Positions 7,473-15,384 of a DNA stretch of 18,957 bases are shown one piece after another. The translations under genes were made by a program, and so were the position numbers. The notes under the pieces were generated by a model that was given only the letters and a program-made list of their open reading frames with translations, made no database searches and had not been told where the DNA came from. Position 1 is the first letter of the stretch. The number at the start of each line of letters is the position of its first letter. This DNA comes from Planctomycetota bacterium (lineage in GTDB: Bacteria > Planctomycetota > GCA-002687715 > DRQF01): NCBI GenBank assembly GCA_024275615.1, contig JAJRYU010000366.1:1-18957 (forward strand), written 5' to 3'.

Positions 7473-9761
7473 CTAACTCTCGGCGTTCTCGGCAGAATCT
7501 CTAAACATGTCCGAAACGTTGATCTCATCGATGCGGAAGTGTGACGACCCTGAAGGCAAAGTAACCTCAATTTTTGCGCCAGCTGGTTGACCAAGAAGGC
7601 CGCGACCGAGAGGTGCTTTGTAGGAGATAATTCTCTTCTCCATGTCGGCATCCCAAGGACCAAGCAAGGTGTATTCTTCCGTGATTGCTGTGTCAAGATT
7701 GGTAATCGTGACAATACAACCAACAGAAACCGTTTCGCTGCTAATGGACTCAACGTCAATGATGCGAGCCATGTCCATGGCAGTCTTCATTTCTTCAGCA
7801 CGAGCAGTCAAGGCTGACTGTTTTTCCAGCGCTGCTGTCCACTCGGCATTTTCTGAAAGGTCGCCGAAAGAGGCGGCGCGTGTAATCTCGGCGGCGTTCT
7901 TCGGAATCTCGTCGTTGACGACAAGGTTGTATTCTTCTTCGTAGCGGGCGTATCCTTCCGCCGTTACGTAGATGATGTTTTCGTCAATGGCGCCGATAGA
8001 GTCGAGTTTTCTTTCTTCAGCTTCGGCACGTCGCTTCGCCACTTCCGGGCGAGCGCGCAACAAAGTTGCAACCAAACTGTCTTTGACATCATCGGGCAAG
8101 CTTCGGCTGCCGCGAATCATGTTGTAGAAACCACTGGCTTCTTGAATGGTTCCTTCATCGAGGGTGTCACGCATGAGTTGCGACTTCTTGGCAAGAAGCA
8201 GTTTCTCAATATCCTTGCATTCCTTGCGAAATGGCTCTTTGCGCACATCCTTGTCGTCGCACAGGAGAAACTTGCTGGTGCAATGGGAGTGCAACAAGAA
8301 GACCTTCTCGAGTAAGGACTTGAGAGTTGGCATGGGCAACTCTTTGTGAACCTTCTTCTTAAGGCGCAACTTGACGTACCACATGAAGCTACCGCGGAGG
8401 TCGCGGAACTTAGTGACAAAGTCTTCAATTGCGCGGCCAGTACGATCAAAGGCGTCGGTCGCCAGTAGTTCCTTTGTGCAGAATTCGCAGACATCAGATT
8501 CGCCGAGGTAGAGGGCCTTTTCAAATGCCTCCGGCCACTCTTCTGGGAAGTTCTCTTTGATGCGTGCGAGAACTTCTTTCCGGTCGGCATTGATGGGGAC
8601 GGTGGCAAGGTTGTCGAGAAAGCTGAAAGGGTCGGCGAGGATGTTGTCGAGGAGGAGATCATCGGGGATCTCATAATTCTCCTCCATGGCGGCGATCTTC
8701 TCGAGCATGAGGGCCAAGCTGATGGCGGCGCCTGGATATTGATCTCGTTCTTCAGCGGCGCTTTTTGCCAGAACACCAGCCGCCACCATGAGAGCGGGTC
8801 TTGTTTCAGGGTGTTCCGTGAGCTCAATGAAAAGTTCGCGAACATATTTGATTTTGCGAGGCAGTGTCTTGAGGCCAGCCAGATTGATGAGAGTCTGGTC
8901 TTCGAAATTTTGCTCGGCGATTGTCACTTCAACGGTAGGGTTGTTGCCTGTTGTCATCTTGACGTTGGCGTCGCGTTTCGCCTTGGTACGAGTCTTGGCC
9001 CACCATTTCGACCAATCTTTGGTGGGAATGATGCCTTCGGTCAGTCGCTCCCGCAGATCGCGCACAGTCGTTTTGCGCTCGCGGCTGGTGACGACGCATT
9101 TCACCAGGGCCACGGGGTCTTCCTTGGCCATGGTCTGCAGATCCTCGATGCGATCATATTTCATCGCTTTGTAGCTTGTAGGCTCAAGGTGTTTGGTGAT
9201 GCTACGGGCCATATCAAGGCCCAGTTCATGACCCTTCAGCTCGAAAAAGTCGATGGTCACTGTGCCTTCCAAGGTGTCGACGCTGGCTACGGTTCCGACC
9301 CCCCAACCGGCGGGGTGCTCGACATAAGATCCAGGTTTGAAGCGCAGATAACTTTCCAATTTCTCGGCACAGTCGGCGACCTGCATGTCAGTCAGGATAC
9401 CGGAGTGCTCAATGAGAGTCTCCAGGCCCTCATTGTCAGCATATTTTCTGCGTAAAACTTTGAGAAAGTTCTCTCTCAGGCCCCGGTCTCGTGCAGATAC
9501 GGTGGAAAGGTGGTGCAAACAGAGAAGAGCGGCATCGTCTTTCGTCGGGTCTTCGAGATAGCAGGGCAAGAGCATGTTGATGTAGGTTGCGGCCTTACCC
9601 AGATGACCCTGGGTCTCGAGGGCGTAGATGGCCTCCAGGAGCCCCTCAACGTCGCTTGGGTCGTTTGCGATGGCTTCGGCCCAAGCGTTTTCAAAGGGCT
9701 TCAGGTCGTGTTTTTGGGCAAGGTCAACGAGGCGCTTGATTGTTTGTGATTTGGCTGACAT
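7473..9761 (-). CDS. greA: Long-form GreA: transcript cleavage factor with a ~595-residue N-terminal extension
   Basis: GreA rescues backtracked RNA polymerase by stimulating transcript cleavage through the secondary channel. The last 167 of 762 residues are a complete GreA: an N-terminal coiled coil with the tip motif GDLSENAEW (acidic D and E of the usual DLSENAEY, near residues 633-641), then the FKBP-like domain with SVGCIVTI, SYKAPLGRGLLGQPAGAKIEVTLPSG split over its strands. Residues 1-595 are extra: a helical TPR-like start (about 10-110), a small beta barrel beginning PGSYVEHPAGWGVGTVASVD (about 143-175) resembling KOW/CarD-type RNA polymerase or nucleic acid binding folds, then a long helical region with a CEFC pair. 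Normal GreA has about 158 residues; very long GreA proteins are known in Chlamydia and Borrelia. I chose the ATG at 9761; a TTG at 9794 adds 11 residues and neither has a clear ribosome site. It is the last gene of its unit, 51 bases after the acyltransferase. Confidence 0.93.
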   Translation of the reverse strand: MSAKSQTIKRLVDLAQKHDLKPFENAWAEAIANDPSDVEGLLEAIYALETQGHLGKAATYINMLLPCYLEDPTKDDAALLCLHHLSTVSARDRGLRENFLKVLRRKYADNEGLETLIEHSGILTDMQVADCAEKLESYLRFKPGSYVEHPAGWGVGTVASVDTLEGTVTIDFFELKGHELGLDMARSITKHLEPTSYKAMKYDRIEDLQTMAKEDPVALVKCVVTSRERKTTVRDLRERLTEGIIPTKDWSKWWAKTRTKAKRDANVKMTTGNNPTVEVTIAEQNFEDQTLINLAGLKTLPRKIKYVRELFIELTEHPETRPALMVAAGVLAKSAAEERDQYPGAAISLALMLEKIAAMEENYEIPDDLLLDNILADPFSFLDNLATVPINADRKEVLARIKENFPEEWPEAFEKALYLGESDVCEFCTKELLATDAFDRTGRAIEDFVTKFRDLRGSFMWYVKLRLKKKVHKELPMPTLKSLLEKVFLLHSHCTSKFLLCDDKDVRKEPFRKECKDIEKLLLAKKSQLMRDTLDEGTIQEASGFYNMIRGSRSLPDDVKDSLVATLLRARPEVAKRRAEAEERKLDSIGAIDENIIYVTAEGYARYEEEYNLVVNDEIPKNAAEITRAASFGDLSENAEWTAALEKQSALTARAEEMKTAMDMARIIDVESISSETVSVGCIVTITNLDTAITEEYTLLGPWDADMEKRIISYKAPLGRGLLGQPAGAKIEVTLPSGSSHFRIDEINVSDMFRDSAENAES

Positions 9762-9812
9762 GGCAGGGAATTCCGTCTTTTCGAGGACCTTCAAACATGA
9801 GGCTTCATACTA

Positions 9813-11024
9813 TTAAACAGGGCTCTTGATTCCATGACCGGAGCCAAGAGGTTTCTGATACAGGCGGTGGGTCTTGTGTCGGTGCCCACCCAGTTTTTCG
9901 ATTGTATTGATCATGACTGTGTTCGTTTCGAGCACCCAACCCAGTTCGCTCCACTTTTTGCCAAGATCTCGGGCGGCCCGGAAACTCTCGTAGTAGAGCA
10001 CGGCATCAAGGCCGCGCTTTTGCATGTCGCGACGAATACCCATGGCGAGGAGGCGAATATCGGGGATTTTCTTCAAACCCAGCAAAAGCCGGAAGATCCC
10101 AAAAGGAAACAACTTGCCCTGAAGCTTCTTCAGAATGAAGTTAACGTCTGGCAAGACCAGGCTGAAACCGATCGGGTGGCCATCTACTTCGACGAAATTC
10201 GCTAGTTTGGGCTCGACGATGGGCTTCAAGTCTTTGGCCATATGATCAATTTCGGCTTCCGAGAGCCCAACGTGGCCCCAGTTGTTCATCCAAGCGTCTT
10301 CATAGATGTCCTTGAAGCGCTTCACTTCTTCCGGGAAGTCCTTCATGTTGAAGGGGCGAATGCTGAGATTCTCGCGTTTCTTGATCCTCTCGACAATCCG
10401 TTCCATCCGTTTTGCACCGAATTCCATGACCGGCAGGCTGAATGAAACCAAGTCCATGACTTTTTCGAGGCCATAGCCGGTTAAGAGATCTTCGTACCAG
10501 GGCGGATTCCACGCCGTGAGGACCGTTTGGCGCCAATCGAATCCGTCGACGAGGAGGCCCACTTCATCATTCATGCTGAAACTGGCAGGACCTCGCATTT
10601 GGTCCAATTCTCGTTCCCCTAGCCAAGACGCCGCCGCATCAAGGAGAGCTTTGGCCAAAACCTGATCATTTTCGCACTCAAACCAACCGAAGAAACCGAC
10701 ACGATCTTTGTGGATTTCGTTGTGACGGCGGTTCTCAATAGCGGCAATTCTGCCGACACAACGGCCGTCGGCCATGGCGACGAAATAGCAGGCGTCGGCG
10801 TGCTTGAAGAAGGGGTTCTTTTCTTGGTTGAGGCGTGCTTTGACGTCGATGCGCAGGGGTGGGACAAAGTACTCTTCACCGGAGTGAAGGTTGTATGGAA
10901 GCTCAATGAAGTGCCGAAGATCTTTCTTACTGGCAACGGCTGATACTTCGTATTTCAAATCGTTGGCGCCTCCAACGGAGGACGCCAACATAGATCGTCG
11001 TCGTTCACTGGTCTGCTGAAGCAT
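9813..11024 (-). CDS. GNAT-fold N-acyltransferase, probable bacterial ceramide synthase (bCerS)
   Basis: About 403 residues, YghO-like GNAT superfamily. Seen: an N-terminal part with ELPYNLHSGEEYFVPPL, a GNAT-like strand pair ADGRCVGRIAAIEN (about 85-98), GFFGWFECEND (about 110-120), and the family segment MRGPASFSMNDEVGLLVDGF (about 143-162) followed by NPPWYEDLL. No signal peptide or membrane span. In Caulobacter the bacterial ceramide synthase is a GNAT-like protein that N-acylates the product of serine palmitoyltransferase. Here the gene directly follows and overlaps the palmitoyltransferase gene, so I infer the same reaction: acyl-CoA (or acyl-ACP) plus 3-ketosphinganine to oxidised ceramide. 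Starts are uncertain: ATG 11024 (used; overlaps the previous gene by 20 bases), ATG 10991 (no overlap, 13 bases after the stop) or TTG 11048. None has a good Shine-Dalgarno. The acyltransferase fold is firm; the ceramide role rests on context and family resemblance. Confidence 0.8.
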   Translation of the reverse strand: MLQQTSERRRSMLASSVGGANDLKYEVSAVASKKDLRHFIELPYNLHSGEEYFVPPLRIDVKARLNQEKNPFFKHADACYFVAMADGRCVGRIAAIENRRHNEIHKDRVGFFGWFECENDQVLAKALLDAAASWLGERELDQMRGPASFSMNDEVGLLVDGFDWRQTVLTAWNPPWYEDLLTGYGLEKVMDLVSFSLPVMEFGAKRMERIVERIKKRENLSIRPFNMKDFPEEVKRFKDIYEDAWMNNWGHVGLSEAEIDHMAKDLKPIVEPKLANFVEVDGHPIGFSLVLPDVNFILKKLQGKLFPFGIFRLLLGLKKIPDIRLLAMGIRRDMQKRGLDAVLYYESFRAARDLGKKWSELGWVLETNTVMINTIEKLGGHRHKTHRLYQKPLGSGHGIKSPV

Positions 11025-12198
11025 TCGCGTGAGCAGCGAGTTTTCCAAACACGCGCAACGTGAAGTCCAGATCTTCCTCTGTGTGTGAAGCCATGTAACT
11101 TGTTCTGACCAATCCGACGTGTGCCGCTGGCGGAACCACCGGGTTTACGAAAAGGCCTTCTTCGAAAATGCGTTTTGCGAACTTAAAGGTCTCAAATTCG
11201 TCGCCAACTCGAATCGGAATGATCGGGGTTTGGGAGCCCATGGTGTCGAAACCAAGCTCATCAAGGCCCTTTTTCATCTTGGCAACGTTGCGGCGGAGGC
11301 TAACCAAGTGCTCTGGCTCGCTCTCGAGAATTTTCAAGGCGGTTGTGGCTGATGCCACATTGGGCGGTGAAATGCTGGCAGAGAACATGAGGGATCGTGC
11401 CATGTGCTTGATGAAGTGAATGACTTCCTCACTGGCAACGACGAACCCACCCAAAGACGCCAGGGATTTCGAGAACGTCCCAGTGACGATGTCAACGCCG
11501 CTGTCAGGGCCAGAAAGACCAAAATGCTCGGTCGTGCCGCGGCCACGTTCACCCAACACGCCGACACTGTGGGCGTCGTCCACCATCACCCGTGCGCCAT
11601 ATTCACGGGCAAGTTTGATGATTGCTGGCATGTTGCTGATGCCGCCGAGCATGGAAAAGACACCGTCGACGACGATGAGCTTGCCAGCTTCAGGTTTGGC
11701 CGCTTTCAGTTTCCGTTCCAAGTCCTCCATGTCACCATGGCGGAAGCGTTTGACGTCGGCGTAAGTCAACCGGCAGGCATCGAGGATCGATGCGTGGTTT
11801 TCCTTGTCGCAAAAGACAATATCGCCCTTGCCAGCGATGGATGCAATGACACCCAGGTTGACCTGAAAGCCGGTGGAGAAGGTGACAGCAGCGGGGTAGC
11901 GCAGGAAGCTCGCAAGGAGCTCTTCCAACTCCTCGTGGAGGGAAAGAGTGCCGTTAAGGAACCGCGATCCGGTGCATGACGATCCAAATCGGTCCAAGGC
12001 GCTCTTTGCCGCCGCTAGGACTCGTGGATCGTGAGTCAAACCCAGATAGTTATTGGACCCAATCATGACCAACTCACGACCTTCGATCGTGACACGGTTG
12101 CATGTCGAGCTACTTGTTGGTCGGAAATAGGGGTACAAGTCCGCTTCTTGAAGCTGACGAGCACGATCAAACCGACGACACTTGTCGAAAAGATCCAA
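11005..12198 (-). CDS. spt: Serine palmitoyltransferase (PLP-dependent alpha-oxoamine synthase)
   Basis: 397 residues. Condenses L-serine with palmitoyl-CoA (or an acyl-ACP) to 3-ketosphinganine, the first step of sphingolipid synthesis; cytosolic. Alpha-oxoamine synthase fold with SNNYLGLTHDPRVLAAAKSA (48-67), stacking His in ENHASILDACR (H135), cofactor Asp/His in MVDDAHSVGVLG (D207, H210) and the Schiff-base lysine in GTFSKSLASLGGF (K244). The segment CTGSRFLNGTLSLHEELEE and the GTFSKS lysine box are those of bacterial serine palmitoyltransferases; glycine C-acetyltransferases and BioF have different forms here. Length agrees with soluble bacterial enzymes. The TTG start is supported by GGAAGG seven bases upstream. 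The acyltransferase gene follows with overlap and a probable ceramide reductase lies divergently upstream, which together support this call over 7-keto-8-aminopelargonate synthase. Confidence 0.88.
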   Translation of the reverse strand: MDLFDKCRRFDRARQLQEADLYPYFRPTSSSTCNRVTIEGRELVMIGSNNYLGLTHDPRVLAAAKSALDRFGSSCTGSRFLNGTLSLHEELEELLASFLRYPAAVTFSTGFQVNLGVIASIAGKGDIVFCDKENHASILDACRLTYADVKRFRHGDMEDLERKLKAAKPEAGKLIVVDGVFSMLGGISNMPAIIKLAREYGARVMVDDAHSVGVLGERGRGTTEHFGLSGPDSGVDIVTGTFSKSLASLGGFVVASEEVIHFIKHMARSLMFSASISPPNVASATTALKILESEPEHLVSLRRNVAKMKKGLDELGFDTMGSQTPIIPIRVGDEFETFKFAKRIFEEGLFVNPVVPPAAHVGLVRTSYMASHTEEDLDFTLRVFGKLAAHANASADQ

Positions 12199-12205
12199 AC
12201 CAGTA

Positions 12206-12211
12206 CCTTCC
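12206..12211 (-). promoter_or_regulatory. Shine-Dalgarno GGAAGG deciding the TTG start of spt
   Basis: On the minus strand TGGGAAGG ends seven bases before TTG at 12198. There is no nearby in-frame ATG before the conserved region, so this site makes the TTG start credible. Confidence 0.7.
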
Positions 12212-12262
12212 CACTGAGGATCCGTGGACTGCGCGTCGTCGGGAACGCGACGCTCATAAGGG

Positions 12263-12292
12263 ACAGTAATCCCACGGCGGCCTTTATGTCAA
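12263..12292 (-). promoter_or_regulatory. Sigma70-type promoter of the spt - acyltransferase - greA unit
   Basis: Minus strand: a perfect TTGACA (-35, 12292-12287), an 18-base spacer and TACTGT (-10, 12268-12263, three of six consensus bases). Predicted start near 12256 gives a leader of about 58 bases to the TTG. The weak -10 with a perfect -35 suggests possible activation. The 173-base divergent gap must also hold the promoter of the rightward unit, for which I see no convincing pair of boxes. Confidence 0.5.
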
Positions 12293-12371
12293 ATTCCCCG
12301 AAGCACTTCAATTTCATACATAAGAGTTTGAGGGGACTAATTTTGTGTGCATTACTGAGAAGCCCTAAGGG

Positions 12372-13394
12372 ATGAACTCACAAGCCTTAACAGACACTTA
12401 CCGTGAACGAATAATTGCAGTCACAGGTGGAACTGGCTTCATCGGAGCCCGACTTCTGCGTCAATTGTCGCAAACTGGTCCGAAACAGCTGCGTGTTCTG
12501 GCTCGCCCGACGTCCTCAATTGACCTCATAAAAGACCTTGCGGTGGATGTCATTTTCGCCCCTTTGGAAGATCCACGTGCCCTCGATCGGGCCTTGGAAG
12601 GGGCTGACTATGTCTTTCATTTGGCTGGCCTCACCCGCGCCAAGACAAAAGCGCAACTTATGGATGTGAATGGAGTTGGGGCGGGAAATCTTGCCGCCGC
12701 CGTGCGCCGCAGTGCGCCTCGCATCAGGCGTTTGCTCCATGTCAGCAGCCAGGCGGCTATAGGGCCCAATCCTCCGGGAGTCGATGCCATGGGGGAAATT
12801 CAGCACCCGGCGCCGGTGACTTGGTATGGGGAATCCAAGCTTGAGGGAGAAAAAGCACTGGTTGCCAATATTGGCGACTGTCCTTGGTCCATTGTTCGCC
12901 CTCCTGGTGTCTACGGGCCGGGAGAAAAAGACTTTTTAAGCATGTTTCGCATGGTGAAGAGTCGATTCGCCCCGGTGATTGGTTTTCGACCAAAATACTA
13001 TTCTTTGGTCTACTCCGAGGATCTTGTCACCTCGATGCTTGCTGTGGCTGCTTGCCCACAGGCCGTTGGCGAGGCTTACTTCGCCGCTGACCCTCATGTT
13101 CATAGTTCCAGGGATCTCCTGCGAGAGATCGAAGCTGCCCTCAACAAGGGGGCTTGGAAGCCTCCTCTTCCTGAGGTTTTGGTGCGAGGCCTTGCGGCTG
13201 CCAATTCGCTTGTGGCCCCCTTCCTCACCAAGCCACCTCTGCTCAACTTGCAAAAGCTGAAGGAGCTACTCCCAGATCGTTGGGTCGTTTCGACGGAAAA
13301 AATGCAAAAGGACGTGGGATGGGTTTGCCCCACAACACTCAAGGCCGGTATTGCAGCTACGGCAGCGTGGTACCAAGAAAAAGGCTGGCTGTGA
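12372..13394 (+). CDS. NAD(P)-dependent extended SDR (epimerase/dehydratase fold), probable ceramide reductase (CerR)
   Basis: 340 residues, cytosolic. Rossmann glycine motif VTGGTGFIG (17-25), an extended-SDR strand YVFHLAG (80-86), active-site Ser in HVSSQAA (S125/S126), catalytic YGESK (Y152, K156) and the following RPPGVYGPGE. All catalytic residues are present. In Caulobacter an SDR of this type (CerR) reduces the 3-keto group of the N-acylated product to dihydroceramide. Its position divergent from serine palmitoyltransferase and the probable ceramide synthase gives the third enzyme of that pathway, so I infer that role. A nucleotide-sugar epimerase acting with the two downstream glycosyltransferases is the main alternative. 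The ATG is preceded by GAGAAG nine bases upstream; AAGGG directly abuts the ATG and is too close to serve. The next gene follows after 35 bases, so the three rightward genes probably form an operon. Confidence 0.82.
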   Translation: MNSQALTDTYRERIIAVTGGTGFIGARLLRQLSQTGPKQLRVLARPTSSIDLIKDLAVDVIFAPLEDPRALDRALEGADYVFHLAGLTRAKTKAQLMDVNGVGAGNLAAAVRRSAPRIRRLLHVSSQAAIGPNPPGVDAMGEIQHPAPVTWYGESKLEGEKALVANIGDCPWSIVRPPGVYGPGEKDFLSMFRMVKSRFAPVIGFRPKYYSLVYSEDLVTSMLAVAACPQAVGEAYFAADPHVHSSRDLLREIEAALNKGAWKPPLPEVLVRGLAAANSLVAPFLTKPPLLNLQKLKELLPDRWVVSTEKMQKDVGWVCPTTLKAGIAATAAWYQEKGWL

Positions 13395-13429
13395 GTCAGC
13401 GGAGGTCCCCGAAGTGGTAGTCTGAAGGT

Positions 13430-14419
13430 ATGCAAACTGAAGACATGACCATCACAGCCTGTCTTGTTGTTCACGACGACATCAGCGACCTTCCGGAGTT
13501 ATTGACCAGCCTCTTTGGCCAGACTCGGAAGATTTGCCAGTTTGTTTTTTGTCTCACAGGCACGGCTGGTCCAGCGCGCGCCGCGATCACAGAGCGGCTC
13601 CCAGACGCCGTGATCATCGAACGACCGGACAATCCAGGCTTTTCCGGCGGCATCAACGCTTGCCTCCATGAATCCCGAAGCGAGTTCGTGCTTATTCTCA
13701 ATCCAGATGTCGTTCTTCAACCCAACTACGTGGAGTTGTGCCTTAGGGTCTTTGTTGAAGAGAAGCGCGTAGCTGGTGTGGGAGGTTTGCTCTTGCGCCT
13801 TGCCGGTCAGGATGATCGAAAGGAGATCGACAGCGCGGGATTTGTCGTTCAACCGTGGTTGCGTCTGATCGATCGTAGCGCCGGGTCTTCGGACTTGACC
13901 CAGTATCAGGACCGCGAAGACGTCGTCGGGGTATGTGCCGCCGCCGCGGTCTTTTCAACGGAAGCCTTAGAAAGCATCGTTGAAGATGAAATGATCATGG
14001 ACGAAGATTTTTGGATGTACAAGGAAGACCAAGATCTGTGTTTGCGACTGGGCGAGGTGGGCTTTCGCATCGTCTTCGAACCTCAAGCCCTCGCTCATCA
14101 CAGTCGAGGTTGGGCCCCTGGGCGCCGGTTCGCCGTACCCCTCGAACTACGTCGCCATTCGCTAAAAAATCGCTATCTAATTTTGGCCAAACACTGGCGA
14201 ATTCGAGTTCATGGCTGGACATTGCCGGTTCTGGTGCTATTTGAGGTTGGGCTTTTCTGTGCTTTGTGTTGCCGAGACCCGCGAGCGTTGAAGGGTTATT
14301 TGTTGGCATTGAAGCTACTGCCGAAAATGCGGACGCAGAGAAGGCACCTGAGCCTAAGGCTCGCTCGGCGTAGAAAGCGGACAGGAGAAAATCGGCCGCG
14401 TATTTTTGTGACGGCTTGA
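13430..14419 (+). CDS. Family 2 glycosyltransferase (rhamnosyltransferase-like), atypical first Asp motif
   Basis: 329 residues, GT-A fold, transferring a sugar from a nucleotide donor onto a lipid or surface glycan at the inner face of the membrane. Seen: DNPGFSGGINACLH (67-80), the metal-binding strand FVLILNPDVVL (86-96) and the acceptor-side acidic motif DEDFWMYKEDQDLCLR (181-196). Unlike its neighbour it lacks the usual VDNxSxDGS; the corresponding strand reads FVFCLTGTAGP. The C-terminal part has a hydrophobic stretch, LPVLVLFEVGLFCALCC (about 266-282), perhaps membrane-attached, then a very basic tail. An internal ATG at 13445 would give a start more typical of the family; GAAGG sits only one base from the ATG at 13430, so the start is uncertain. 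It is followed after 13 bases by another family 2 gene. Acceptor unknown; context allows ceramide or an exopolysaccharide. Confidence 0.87.
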   Translation: MQTEDMTITACLVVHDDISDLPELLTSLFGQTRKICQFVFCLTGTAGPARAAITERLPDAVIIERPDNPGFSGGINACLHESRSEFVLILNPDVVLQPNYVELCLRVFVEEKRVAGVGGLLLRLAGQDDRKEIDSAGFVVQPWLRLIDRSAGSSDLTQYQDREDVVGVCAAAAVFSTEALESIVEDEMIMDEDFWMYKEDQDLCLRLGEVGFRIVFEPQALAHHSRGWAPGRRFAVPLELRRHSLKNRYLILAKHWRIRVHGWTLPVLVLFEVGLFCALCCRDPRALKGYLLALKLLPKMRTQRRHLSLRLARRRKRTGENRPRIFVTA

Positions 14420-14432
14420 GAGTCAAATCATC

Positions 14433-15302
14433 ATGGACCTTTCTATTGTTATCACCAGCTTCAACACACGGGAATTGCTCCGTGCGTGCTTGGCTTCCAT
14501 AGAGGGGTCCATTGGCACGATCGCGCGTGAAGTTTTTGTCGTCGACAACTGCTCGGGAGATGGCAGTCCAGGCATGGTGAAGACCGACTTCGCCAACGTC
14601 AAACTTTTTGAGAACGCCCAAAACGAGGGTTTTGCCAAAGCCAATAATCGTGCTCTTCGAGAGACTTCTGGCCGCTACGTTCTGCTCTTGAATCCTGACA
14701 CTCAGTTGCGCTCTCAGACATTGCAAGAAATGGTGGACCTGATGGACTCTAGCCCTGACGTTGGTCTAGCGGGAATCAAGTTGGTTCGCCAAGATGGCCA
14801 AATGGATAGGGCTTGCCGCCGCGGTTTTCCGACACCTTGGAACTCCTTTGGGCGTTTCTTGCATCTCGACAGGCTCTTTCCTAGAAGTCGAACTTTTGGT
14901 GGCTACAACCTGACATTCATGGACCCCGATGGCGAATATGAGGTCGACGCCATTGTCGGTGCTTTTATGTTTTTTCGCCGTGAGACTCTGGAAGAAGTGG
15001 GAGTTCTTGATGAGAACTTCTTTATGTTCGGCGAGGATCTCGACTGGTGCTATCGAGTGAGAAGGAGTGATTGGAAGATCCTCTACGTTGGCTCCAAGGA
15101 GGTCTTGCACATCAAGGGGGCGTCAACACGCCAGAATCCCCAATTGATGAATTCGCACTTTCACCGCGCCATGCTCATCTTTCACAAGAAACATCTCGAA
15201 CGTCACTATCCATTTTTTATTAACTGGTTGGTGTCGATTGGCATTGGCCTGCGGTGGGTCGGAAAAGCGATCTTACTAAGGCTTCGACGCCATCATGCCT
15301 GA
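14433..15302 (+). CDS. Family 2 glycosyltransferase (WbbL/rhamnosyltransferase-like)
   Basis: 289 residues with a full set of family 2 motifs: MDLSIVITSFNTRELL at the start, FVVDNCSGDGS (35-45) that contacts the nucleotide, NEGFAKANN (64-72), LLLNPDT (84-90) for metal binding, and DENFFMFGEDLDWCYR (193-208) with the catalytic base region. The C-terminal region (about 260-285) is partly hydrophobic and ends in a basic cluster, consistent with work at the membrane. It lies 13 bases after the previous glycosyltransferase and is its distant homologue, probably a tandem duplication that diverged. Resembles rhamnosyltransferases of O-antigen and exopolysaccharide synthesis. Acceptor and sugar cannot be read from sequence; being downstream of the probable ceramide reductase makes a glycolipid product possible. 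Confidence 0.92.
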   Translation: MDLSIVITSFNTRELLRACLASIEGSIGTIAREVFVVDNCSGDGSPGMVKTDFANVKLFENAQNEGFAKANNRALRETSGRYVLLLNPDTQLRSQTLQEMVDLMDSSPDVGLAGIKLVRQDGQMDRACRRGFPTPWNSFGRFLHLDRLFPRSRTFGGYNLTFMDPDGEYEVDAIVGAFMFFRRETLEEVGVLDENFFMFGEDLDWCYRVRRSDWKILYVGSKEVLHIKGASTRQNPQLMNSHFHRAMLIFHKKHLERHYPFFINWLVSIGIGLRWVGKAILLRLRRHHA

Positions 15303-15327
15303 GCACTTCGTGGGATGTGGGGTGCTC
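15301..15327 (+). terminator. Hairpin just after the second glycosyltransferase, possible terminator
   Basis: GAGCAC (15301-15306) pairs with GTGCTC (15322-15327) around a 15-base loop, starting within the stop codon of the glycosyltransferase. There is no proper T-run after it, so it is at best a weak or Rho-assisted terminator. Confidence 0.35.
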
Positions 15328-15384
15328 ATCGAGCAAAATTATTTGCCGATCGAGCTATTCATGAAGTCTCAACGTGAAAGCACT

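Noticed and set aside
8739..9455. 238-codon open frame opposite greA
   Set aside because: Antisense to conserved coding sequence, with no ribosome site and no domain.
11005..12198. Call as BioF or glycine C-acetyltransferase
   Set aside because: The GSRFLNGTLSLHEELEE and GTFSKSLASLGGF segments and the ceramide-type neighbours fit serine palmitoyltransferase better; no biotin gene is nearby.
13995..14726. 243-codon open frame antisense across both glycosyltransferase genes
   Set aside because: It spans the junction of two well-supported genes on the other strand and its product looks like nothing known.
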